The notes under the pieces were generated by a model. The model worked only from the letters and a program-made list of their open reading frames with translations. It did no database searches and had not been told where the DNA came from. Positions 22,060 to 29,341 of a stretch of DNA of 31,269 bases are shown one piece after another (position 1 is the stretch's first letter; each line of letters starts with the position of its first letter). The stretch comes from JAZDJP01 sp043803805 (GTDB lineage: Bacteria > Planctomycetota > JAZDJP01), in assembly GCA_043803805.1 (NCBI GenBank), contig JAZDJP010000135.1:1-31269 (forward strand), in the 5' to 3' direction. Made by a program: the position numbers and the translations under genes.

Positions 22060-22899
22060 ATGAACCAATCCCGCCAGGTCTGCGGGTCACGGGTCACGGT
22101 CCACGAGCGACGGCATTCCAGCGCGTTGAGAGGCCGCCGGATCCTCGTCACCCGTCCCCGGGACGGAGGCAACACCCTCCGGGCGGAACTCCGGGCGCGG
22201 GGGGCCGTCGTGGTGGAGGCGCCCGTGATCCAGATCCTTCCGCCCCGGCGCTGCCGGCCCCTTCGGCGGGCGGCCCGGGCGGCGGGGGATTTCGATGGGA
22301 TTCTGTTCACGAGCGCCAACGCCGTCCGGGCGTTTTTCGCGGCGCTTCCGCGGGGGGCGCGGCATGGCGGGCGGTCCGGAAGACCCTGCCTTGCCGCGGT
22401 GGGGGAGGTGACCGTGGAGGCGCTGCGCCAATACCACCATCCGGCGGACATCATTCCCAAAGACGCCTCCGCCGCGGGGCTTCTCCGGACGCTCCGTCGC
22501 GTCGGAGTGCGCGGAAAACGATTCCTCTGGCCGCGGTCGGCGATCGCCGGCCGGGAATTCGCCGTCCGTCTCCGGGCCGCGGGGGCGCGCGTCACGGAAA
22601 TCGTCGCCTATCGCACGGTGGGCCTGAAACGTCTGCCGGCCCGGGCGCGCCGGAGTCTCCGGGCGGGAGAGGTGGACATCATCACCCTCGCCAGCCCGTC
22701 GGCGGCGCGGCATCTTCTGCGGTTGGCCGGGGCCGCCGCGCTGGCGCGCATTCCGTGCGTTTCGATCGGTCCCGTCACGACGAAGGCCGCGCGCGCCCTC
22801 GGGTTTTCGGTCGCGGCCGAGGCTCGGCCCCGGACGGCTGCGGGGATCGCGGCGGCGGCCGGGACGTTTTTCCACCGATCACGCAAGCGTTCTCATTGA
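22060..22899 (+). CDS. hemD: uroporphyrinogen-III synthase (HemD)
   Basis: This 279-residue protein has the two-lobe HemD fold signature: L-R-G-R-R-I-L-V-T-R-P near residue 23, then F-D-G-I-L-F-T-S-A-N-A-V-R-A-F-F, A-A-V-G-E-V-T, L-W-P-R-S-A-I-A-G-R-E, V-T-E-I-V-A-Y-R-T-V, V-D-I-I-T-L-A-S-P-S-A-A-R, and S-I-G-P-V-T-T-K-A-A. The enzyme closes hydroxymethylbilane to uroporphyrinogen III in tetrapyrrole synthesis. The first about 22 residues come from a repetitive GGGTCACGGGTCACGG stretch and are outside the domain, so the start may have been extended by repeat sequence. The gene is three bases after the cyclase, and no other heme gene is nearby, so its placement in a signalling operon is odd. 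Confidence 0.88.
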   Translation: MNQSRQVCGSRVTVHERRHSSALRGRRILVTRPRDGGNTLRAELRARGAVVVEAPVIQILPPRRCRPLRRAARAAGDFDGILFTSANAVRAFFAALPRGARHGGRSGRPCLAAVGEVTVEALRQYHHPADIIPKDASAAGLLRTLRRVGVRGKRFLWPRSAIAGREFAVRLRAAGARVTEIVAYRTVGLKRLPARARRSLRAGEVDIITLASPSAARHLLRLAGAAALARIPCVSIGPVTTKAARALGFSVAAEARPRTAAGIAAAAGTFFHRSRKRSH

Positions 22900-22918
22900 G
22901 AAAAAGGAGAAAACCTTC

Positions 22919-24772
22919 ATGAATATCGAAACCGGCCTGTTCGATCACGGCGTCCTTCAACGGGGAGCGGGGAACGTGAGCCATGCCCGTGTCACCGGGA
23001 CCTGCGGCGACCGCGGCCCCGTGACCCTGACGGTTCTGCGAAAGGGCGCGCCCCTGCGGGGATTTTCGAAGGTCCGGGCGGGGACGGCCGGCGGCGGGCG
23101 GTTCCGGGCGGTGCTCGCGGGAATCCCCGCGGGCGGGCCCTACACGGTCACTCTCGCCGTGGGGGACCGGTCGGTCATGGCGCGGGATGTCCTGGTGGGG
23201 GACGTGTGGCTCCTCGGGGGGCAGTCCAACATGCAGGGCGTTGGTTTGTTGAAAGACGCTCCCCGACCCCACCCGCTGGTCCGGGCGTTTTACATGTATG
23301 ACGCATGGGGTGTGGCGAAGGAACCCCTCCACGAACTTCATGACGCGATTGATCCCGTTCACGCGATGATCCACGGCGGCCGTCCCGCGCGGAACACCGT
23401 GGCCGGCGTGGGCCCGGGGATGGCCTTCGCCCTGGAGATGCGGCGTCTCACCGGCGTCCCCCAGGGGGTGGTCGCCTGCGCCCACGGCGGCACCGGGATG
23501 AATCAGTGGGATCCCCGCCTGAAAAAATTGAAGGGGCGGAGTCTTTACGGCGCCATGCTCCGGCGCTTTCTGAAAAACGGCGGCCGGGCGGCGGGCCTTG
23601 TCTGGTACCAGGGAGAGTCCGAGGCCGGCGCCGACGCCGCGCCGCTGTACACCCGCCGCATGCGGAAATTCGTCGCGGCGTTGCGCCGGGACACGGGGGG
23701 CCGCCGGTTCCCGGTGGCCCTGGTCCAGATCGGACGCGTGGCCTCCCGCAACCCGGAGGGCGCCCCCTTCTGGGACAGCGTCCGGGAGCAACAGCGGCTT
23801 CTCCCGCGGCGCATTCCGCTCCTCACGACGGTCCCCGCGATCGATCTCGCGCTCGATGACACGATCCACATCAGCGGAAAGGACCAGTCGCGCCTCGGGA
23901 CGCGCCTGGCCCGGGCCATGCGGGTCATCCGGGAGGGGCGGACCGCCGGGCGGCCGCCGATCGAGCTCCGGAAATTCCACGCTCGCCCGGGACGCGACGG
24001 GCGGATGGACATCTTCGTGGAATTTTCAAACGTGGCGGGACGCCTGGAGGCGGGAAGCCGTCCGGAGGGTTTTTCCATCGGCTCCCCCGGATCGCGGGAT
24101 GTCATCTGCGATACGCAACTGGCCGGCCGGCGGGTCATCCTCCGGACCGCGCTCGGAACGGATGAAATCGGTCCGCTCGGGTACGGGATCGGGACGAATC
24201 CGTATGGCAACATCCGCGACGGGGAGGATCGTTCCCTGCCCGCCTTCGGCCCGTTGCCCCTGGGGACGCCACGGGCGCTCACACCGTTCGTGACGCGGCT
24301 CCAGGTGAGCCGGTTTCTGCCCCCGGCCGGGAATCTCGGCCGCCTCGCCTGTCCGAAAAACCTTCGCGCCCTCGGGCTGGTGACGCGCGCGTTCATCGGG
24401 GATTTCTGCGATCTCCACACGGAAATCGGCCCGCGCGCGCCGGCGGACAATCTTGTATTTTTCGCGTTTCGATTCCGCTGCCCGGAGCCCATGCCGCTCC
24501 GGGCGCTCATCGGGTACGACGGGCCCGTCGTGGCGTGGGTGAACGGGCGCCGGATTTTTCATGATCCGAAGGGGACGAACCCGGCGTTGCCGACGGACAA
24601 GGGGCGCGCGCCGTTCCGGGCCGCGAAGGGGGAACACGAGATCATCGTGGCCCTCGGGACGAATCGCGGGGCGGCGTGGGGGGTCTTTCTGCGCCTGGAG
24701 CGGATGGACGTCCCCCGTCGGCTCCTCCGGGAGGGACCCGGCGGCTATCGGATGCCGGTCATTCTTGGTTGA
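22919..24772 (+). CDS. SASA-type (sialate O-acetylesterase-like) carbohydrate esterase
   Basis: This 617-residue SGNH-like esterase has nucleophile Ser103 in V-W-L-L-G-G-Q-S-N-M-Q-G, the W-Y-Q-G-E-S block at 229-234, and the Asp/His pair in D-D-T-I-H (D314, H317). This is the standard layout of SASA enzymes that remove O-acetyl groups from sialic acids or other sugars. An N-terminal beta domain (1-90) and a C-terminal beta-sandwich with A-W-V-N-G-R-R-I-F-H-D (about 530) flank the catalytic domain. Unlike most relatives it lacks a signal peptide; the AAAAAGGAG Shine-Dalgarno fixes the start at 22919. It would therefore act in the cytoplasm on imported sugars, unless exported in another way. 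It is the last gene of the unit starting at 19389. Confidence 0.85.
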   Translation: MNIETGLFDHGVLQRGAGNVSHARVTGTCGDRGPVTLTVLRKGAPLRGFSKVRAGTAGGGRFRAVLAGIPAGGPYTVTLAVGDRSVMARDVLVGDVWLLGGQSNMQGVGLLKDAPRPHPLVRAFYMYDAWGVAKEPLHELHDAIDPVHAMIHGGRPARNTVAGVGPGMAFALEMRRLTGVPQGVVACAHGGTGMNQWDPRLKKLKGRSLYGAMLRRFLKNGGRAAGLVWYQGESEAGADAAPLYTRRMRKFVAALRRDTGGRRFPVALVQIGRVASRNPEGAPFWDSVREQQRLLPRRIPLLTTVPAIDLALDDTIHISGKDQSRLGTRLARAMRVIREGRTAGRPPIELRKFHARPGRDGRMDIFVEFSNVAGRLEAGSRPEGFSIGSPGSRDVICDTQLAGRRVILRTALGTDEIGPLGYGIGTNPYGNIRDGEDRSLPAFGPLPLGTPRALTPFVTRLQVSRFLPPAGNLGRLACPKNLRALGLVTRAFIGDFCDLHTEIGPRAPADNLVFFAFRFRCPEPMPLRALIGYDGPVVAWVNGRRIFHDPKGTNPALPTDKGRAPFRAAKGEHEIIVALGTNRGAAWGVFLRLERMDVPRRLLREGPGGYRMPVILG

Positions 24773-24820
24773 CACGGCGCGGCGTGACGACGGGTGCGCG
24801 GGTATCCGCGGACTTCATGA

Positions 24821-24848
24821 TAGACGACGGCCCGAAGCCGCATATAAT
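24821..24848 (+). promoter_or_regulatory. tRNA promoter candidate
   Basis: TAGACG (24821-24826), a 16-bp spacer and TATAAT (24843-24848) end 11 bp before the mature tRNA 5' end. Confidence 0.55.
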
Positions 24849-24859
24849 TGCCGCGAGAT

Positions 24860-24934
24860 CGGGGCGTAGCTCAGCCTGGCTAGAGCGCGTGGTTTGGGAC
24901 CACGAAGTCGCTGGTTCAAATCCAGTCGCCCCGA
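24860..24934 (+). tRNA. tRNA-Pro (anticodon UGG)
   Basis: The cloverleaf is complete. Acceptor CGGGGCG pairs with CGCCCCG, leaving A73 as discriminator. The D arm has AGCTCAGCCTGGCTAGAGC. The anticodon stem CGTGG/CCACG encloses TTTGGGA with anticodon TGG. The T arm is CTGG-TTCAAAT-CCAG. The C1-G72 pair with A73 fits bacterial proline identity. CCA is not encoded. Confidence 0.97.
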
Positions 24935-24994
24935 TAAATAAAAGTAGCGATTGAATTTGAACGAGCCCACGATGCCCGACCATTCTTCAAACGG

Positions 24995-25023
24995 TTGGCA
25001 AACCCGCCCGGATGTGGTACACT
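24995..25023 (+). promoter_or_regulatory. promoter of the CAP-domain gene, leaderless arrangement
   Basis: TTGGCA (24995-25000), a 17-bp spacer and TACACT (25018-25023) lie so that transcription would start at about the ATG (25031). No Shine-Dalgarno precedes the start. Confidence 0.5.
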
Positions 25024-25030
25024 CCCCGGT

Positions 25031-26452
25031 ATGCGTATCCGATGGGCGATTTTCGGGGGAATGACCGCGCTGGCCGCCCTGTTCGTGAGACTGCCCGGGA
25101 CGACGCCCCCGGGACCGTGTCTCGCCGCCGCGGCCCCCGAAACGGCCCCGCCGGAACCCCCCGCCGCCTCCCGTGAGCCCACGTCCGAGGAGGCGCTCAT
25201 CCTCGAATTCATGAACCGCTTCCGGGCCGACCCGGCCGCGGATCTGGAGCGCATCACCCCCGAGACCTCCCAGAAGGCTCTCGGATGGGCCGTTTCCATC
25301 GACTGGGACATGTACCGGAAGGAAATCCGGGAGCTGAAATCCGCTCCTCCGCTCGTCTTCAACCTTGCCCTTCTCGATGCGGCCCGGAATCATAGCCGCT
25401 ACATGATCTCCCACGGCCTCGGGCATGGCGAAGACCCGGACAAACCCGGGTTCACGGGCAAGTCGTTCTCCGAGCGCGACGCGGCCTGCGGCTACAAGGG
25501 CGGGGCGGGCGGCGAGAATTGTTTCCGGGACGCGAAGGGCGCCTGGGCGAGCCACCTCGCATTCGAGACCGATTTCGGTCCCGGCGGCCCCGGGGGCATG
25601 CAGCCCGGCCGCGGCCACCGATCCAATATGATGAACCCCGGATTCAAGGAGGTCGGCCCCTCCGCCGTTCCCCATGGCGACCGGTTCTCGGTGACGCATA
25701 ATTTCGGGACCCGGGGCGGAACGCGTTTTGCGGGTGGCGTCATCTACGTGGACGTGAACCGCAATCAATTCTACGACGCCGGAGAAGGCCGGGGTGGCGT
25801 CAAAATCACCGGGAGTGACGGATCATCGACGCTTTCCTGGTCAACCGGGGCATACACCCTCGAGTTCAACGGAGCCGGTCCCGTCACGATCACCGCCGAG
25901 GTTGATGGGCGTCGCCACGCCAAATCGTTCGAGGCCGGCGCCGACAATGTGAAGTTCGACTGGATCATCCCCCAGCAGGCGGATCTCGACAGGGCGGACA
26001 AGCTCCTGGGCGATGTCGGACGCCAGAAGGACCCGAAATCCTCGTCCTACACCCGCGCCCTCGTCGCGCTGGTCGTCGGGACGGAGGGGCTTTCGCTCGA
26101 CCCCGAGCGGCAGGCGACGGTGAACGCCCTCGCGAAAGACACCCTTCCGCTCATCGTCGAGGCCCGGAAGGCCGTCCGCGCGGTGTGCCGCGACGGCGAC
26201 CCGAGGGTGTTCCGAAAGACCTTCGATGAATCGCGTAAGCCCTGGCGCGACACGGCGGCCGACGTCTGGTTCAAGGATTGCGATGCCGCCTGGAAGGCCC
26301 GTCAGTTCGTGAACGCCAAGCCCGAGAATTTTTTCACGCGCAACTCCCCCCAACGCAAACAGCTCACCGCCTCCATCGAGGCCGCCCGGAAGGCGATGAC
26401 CACCCCGGAATTCGTCGCGGACATGGACGCGCTTCTGGGACGATTGAAGTAG
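25031..26452 (+). CDS. secreted CAP/SCP-domain protein
   Basis: This 473-residue exported protein has a signal peptide M-R-I-R-W-A-I-F-G-G-M-T-A-L-A-A-L-F, then a Pro/Ala-rich linker. The CAP (cysteine-rich secretory, SCP/PR1) domain (about 55-225) has A-L-L-D-A-A-R-N-H-S-R-Y-M, G-H-G, G-E-N-C and G-H-R-S-N-M-M-N-P-G-F-K-E-V-G. The two histidines of the CAP cavity are visible. Next comes a short V-D-V-N-R-N-Q-F-Y-D-A-G-E-G calcium-loop or Cna-B-like segment with a beta domain (about 235-310), and a helical C-terminal region of unknown type. The start at 25031 is the ATG beginning the signal peptide; an upstream TTG start would lie in the promoter. CAP proteins are extracellular and in bacteria mostly uncharacterised. 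Confidence 0.88.
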   Translation: MRIRWAIFGGMTALAALFVRLPGTTPPGPCLAAAAPETAPPEPPAASREPTSEEALILEFMNRFRADPAADLERITPETSQKALGWAVSIDWDMYRKEIRELKSAPPLVFNLALLDAARNHSRYMISHGLGHGEDPDKPGFTGKSFSERDAACGYKGGAGGENCFRDAKGAWASHLAFETDFGPGGPGGMQPGRGHRSNMMNPGFKEVGPSAVPHGDRFSVTHNFGTRGGTRFAGGVIYVDVNRNQFYDAGEGRGGVKITGSDGSSTLSWSTGAYTLEFNGAGPVTITAEVDGRRHAKSFEAGADNVKFDWIIPQQADLDRADKLLGDVGRQKDPKSSSYTRALVALVVGTEGLSLDPERQATVNALAKDTLPLIVEARKAVRAVCRDGDPRVFRKTFDESRKPWRDTAADVWFKDCDAAWKARQFVNAKPENFFTRNSPQRKQLTASIEAARKAMTTPEFVADMDALLGRLK

Positions 26453-26458
26453 ACTCCG

Positions 26459-29155
26459 TCACTTCGCCCCCATCTTCGCCGCCACCTCGCCGGCGAGGGC
26501 CATCAGTTTCGCGTCACGCTCGAAACGGCCGGCCGTCCAATTCTTGAGAAACGCCTCGGCCCGCGCGTCCAGAAGACGATTGGCCCGCGACTCCAGATCG
26601 TCGCCGACTTTCTTGTCCTGCAGCGCCTGCTCGATAAACAGGATGGCTTCGGCGATCTCCACGCCCTCCCGGAGCATCTCGAAGCGCTCGGTGGCGACCG
26701 CGCCATCCGGCCCGGGGGCGAGCATGGCCAGAGTGCTGCAGTGAGGCCCGCCGGTGCCGCGCCCGTTGCCGACGCAGTAGTAGCGGCCGCCCGAGTCCTT
26801 GATCGGAAAGAGATCCGCGCCGAAGTCGCTCACCCCGTCATGCCCGCGCATGATTTCATCCTCGGGCACGTTGCGGAGCAGCGTGAGGTCCGAGTAGTCG
26901 CGCATCCCGCTCCGCCAGGTGAAGCACCAGATGTTCGGGCGTGGCTGGAGCAGGGCGCGCTGGCCCCGGGCCTTGGGCTGGCCCGCTTGCCAGACGGTAT
27001 CCGCCTGGCGCACCGGCATGGAGACGCCCTTCTCGGCCGCCGGGAAACGCATGCCCAGGGTTCCGTTGTGGGCCGTGTAGCTCCAGACCCCGTCGGACCA
27101 TATCCTCTTGTAGACGCTCACCACCTTCGGGTTCGGCCCGGTAGCGTAGCTGTTGTGCCCCATGGCGGTGACATCCCACCATCCGCGCGCCTCGACCTTC
27201 TTGCGCACCTCGTCGAGCACCGGCTTCCAGAAGGCGTAACTCTCCTCGGTGCCCGGGCAGGGCTGTTCCATCGGCTCGATCTTGCCCGTCGCCGGATCAA
27301 GCAGGCTCACCGGCAGGATCTTGTGTTCGCTACCCATCGCCCCCGGGAGCAGTTTGCCGTCCTTGAGCATCGCCTCGCCCCAGCAGTTGACCCGCAGCAG
27401 AGAGGGCTTGCCGATGGTCTTGGCGACCATGTCCAGGTACTTGTCGAAGATGGCAAAGTCATACGTGTACGAGCCGTCCGGCTGCTTGATCCATCGGACC
27501 ATGGATTCCTCGTTGCTACAGTCGGCCCCGCCCTTGTTGCCGCCGTAGAAATTGATGGCCATGTTCACGATCACCTGCCGCGAGTTGACCTCGGCCATCA
27601 GCGCCATGGACCGGCTCACCAGCTCCAGGTGTTTGTCGCTCCACAGCGGCACGCCGTAGTGCTTGGCCACCGCGTCCTCCGAGAGGTAGGCGAAGTTCAG
27701 TATCCGGAGGTCCTTCGGGTCCGGGATGCTCCAGTCGGCGACGGTCACGCGCAGCGGCACGGTGGTGGGCTTGAGCCCGTCGGCCGAGACGCTGACCGTG
27801 CCCATGTACGTTCCGGGTTTGGCGTCCCTGGGAACCCGGACGGTCAGCCAGAGCGGAGCCAGCGCGCCGCTGGTTATGCCCGGCCGGGAGAGCGGCTGGC
27901 GCAGATAGTTCTCGTGGGGAGGCGCTGTCTTGATCACAGGGATCTCCGCCGGGATGGCGTCGAACAGGCCGTCAAAGCGGTGCGGGGGCGTCCATGGCGA
28001 ATAAGGGATGGCCATCCCCGGCGCGGCGCAACGCACGCGTACCGCCGAGCCCGGGATTTTCCCGCCGCCGTCAGTCGCGGCAAGATCCGAAACCGTGGCA
28101 TTCAGTCCCTTGATGGCCTGGTCCGAACTGACCACAAGACGCCCGGAGAAAACCCCGTTCTTCGGCGCGGACACGATAACCGGCAACGGATCCCCGCCGT
28201 CGCCGGAATCGAAGGCATTGATCGTATCGAAGGGCGCGCAATTCCACACCTGGACGCCTTTGGGACGCCTGACGTTGGGCGTCAGCGCCGAGCCGGTTGC
28301 GGCGGTCAGGCTCAGGTCCTTCAGCCCCGCGTAGGCCCAGATGCCCGATTGCGTGGACATCGCGCCTTCCTTGAATCGTTCGGTCGTAAGAACGGTCGCG
28401 TTGATCGGCGCGCGGTGAATTTCCAGGGCCAGGACGTTCGTTCCCTTTTTCAACAAATTCGACGGAACGGCCACGTCGGCGAGTTTCCGGTAGCGACGCT
28501 CGAAATTGGGCATGAGCTCCTTCTTGATCGCCTGGTCCGGCCAGGGCTGACTCAGGAACTTGTTGCCCGGCTCGCAGTAGAGGTCGTCCGGGTACTTCTC
28601 GGCGAGGGTGTCGGGCTTGAGATCACCCTCCGGCAGGTGGACGCGCGTGATCTCCCGGCCGTTGACGTAGACCGCCAGGCCGCCGACGTATTCCAGGGAG
28701 AGTTTGAGGTCCTGGACCTTGGCGGGCTCGTCCACGACGAACTTCCAGCGCAGGCAGATGATGGAGTTGACCGTGACCGAATGCAGGGAGGCGGTACCCA
28801 TTTGCCACGCCGGCGCCAGTTCCACCGGCGTGCGCCGGCGCTCCCAGGTGGAATCGTCGAATTCCGGTTTCATCCAGTCCGCCGGCGGCAGAGGCGACTG
28901 GAAATCAGCGAGCGGCCTGGGTTCCTTGGCGGCCGGATCCAGGGCCGTGCTGATTTGCCCGTCCTTCGAGATCTGGACGGGCGTCCGGAAAACCAGAAAT
29001 CCGCGAAGGTAACTGTCGTTACACAAAATCACGGTCCCGCCGGATGCCGATCCAGGCGCGGCCTCCGCGCCGATCGCCGGCGCGTAGGCCACGGTCCCCG
29101 CAGCCAACACGGCAAGCCCCATCACAATCCCGCTCGGCCGCTTGAACGTCATCAT
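26459..29155 (-). CDS. secreted GH123/DUF4091-like protein (paralog 2)
   Basis: This 898-residue exported protein starts at 29155 (or the adjacent ATG at 29152) after AAGGAGG; a longer frame upstream overlaps the promoter and is rejected. The signal peptide is M-T-F-K-R-P-S then a hydrophobic helix ending A-I-G-A. It shares layout and phrases with the gene at 16602-19244: galactose-binding-like domain (L-A-V-Y-V-N-G-R-E-I-T-R-V, K-K-G-T-N-V-L-A-L-E-I-H-R-A-P-I-N), beta-sandwich (P-R-D-A-K-P-G-T-Y-M-G-T-V-S-V), barrel-like domain (W-S-I-P-D-P-K-D, M-V-R-W-I-K, F-E-M-L-R-E-G-V-E-I-A-E-A). It is probably an extracellular or periplasmic glycoside hydrolase. The stop is six bases from the convergent CAP gene stop. 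A regulated promoter lies at 29204-29236. Confidence 0.75.
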   Translation of the reverse strand: MMTFKRPSGIVMGLAVLAAGTVAYAPAIGAEAAPGSASGGTVILCNDSYLRGFLVFRTPVQISKDGQISTALDPAAKEPRPLADFQSPLPPADWMKPEFDDSTWERRRTPVELAPAWQMGTASLHSVTVNSIICLRWKFVVDEPAKVQDLKLSLEYVGGLAVYVNGREITRVHLPEGDLKPDTLAEKYPDDLYCEPGNKFLSQPWPDQAIKKELMPNFERRYRKLADVAVPSNLLKKGTNVLALEIHRAPINATVLTTERFKEGAMSTQSGIWAYAGLKDLSLTAATGSALTPNVRRPKGVQVWNCAPFDTINAFDSGDGGDPLPVIVSAPKNGVFSGRLVVSSDQAIKGLNATVSDLAATDGGGKIPGSAVRVRCAAPGMAIPYSPWTPPHRFDGLFDAIPAEIPVIKTAPPHENYLRQPLSRPGITSGALAPLWLTVRVPRDAKPGTYMGTVSVSADGLKPTTVPLRVTVADWSIPDPKDLRILNFAYLSEDAVAKHYGVPLWSDKHLELVSRSMALMAEVNSRQVIVNMAINFYGGNKGGADCSNEESMVRWIKQPDGSYTYDFAIFDKYLDMVAKTIGKPSLLRVNCWGEAMLKDGKLLPGAMGSEHKILPVSLLDPATGKIEPMEQPCPGTEESYAFWKPVLDEVRKKVEARGWWDVTAMGHNSYATGPNPKVVSVYKRIWSDGVWSYTAHNGTLGMRFPAAEKGVSMPVRQADTVWQAGQPKARGQRALLQPRPNIWCFTWRSGMRDYSDLTLLRNVPEDEIMRGHDGVSDFGADLFPIKDSGGRYYCVGNGRGTGGPHCSTLAMLAPGPDGAVATERFEMLREGVEIAEAILFIEQALQDKKVGDDLESRANRLLDARAEAFLKNWTAGRFERDAKLMALAGEVAAKMGAK

Positions 29156-29203
29156 CGTCCATCCTCCTTCAAATCGAATTCCGAACGAGCCACAAAGCAC
29201 ACT

Positions 29204-29236
29204 TGTCATTGTATGACATCGGTCCCGAAATGTCAA
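29204..29236 (-). promoter_or_regulatory. promoter with a palindromic operator before GH123-like paralog 2
   Basis: On the minus strand TTGACA (29236-29231), a 17-bp spacer and TACAAT (29213-29208) form a near-perfect sigma-70 promoter. The -10 lies within a perfect inverted repeat TGTCAT-TGT-ATGACA (29204-29218). A further TGTCA half-site overlaps the -35. This is the classic geometry of a repressor operator, for instance of a GntR-type protein, implying that this gene is induced by substrate. Confidence 0.75.
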
Positions 29237-29341
29237 TCTTACTTTCCCAGGACAGGCCAGGCGCGTATCGCGGATCCGGCCCAGCTACCTCCAAAAAGCC
29301 TCTTCCTGCAGGTGGGCGCCAAGCCCGGCGGCGGCCCGGGC
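29237..29341. other. short intergenic region
   Basis: There is no gene in this gap between the promoter of the GH123-like gene and the stop of the MscS-ParB gene. A GCCCGG/CCGGGC-rich palindrome (about 29322-29341) may serve as a transcription end structure without a T-run. Confidence 0.3.
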
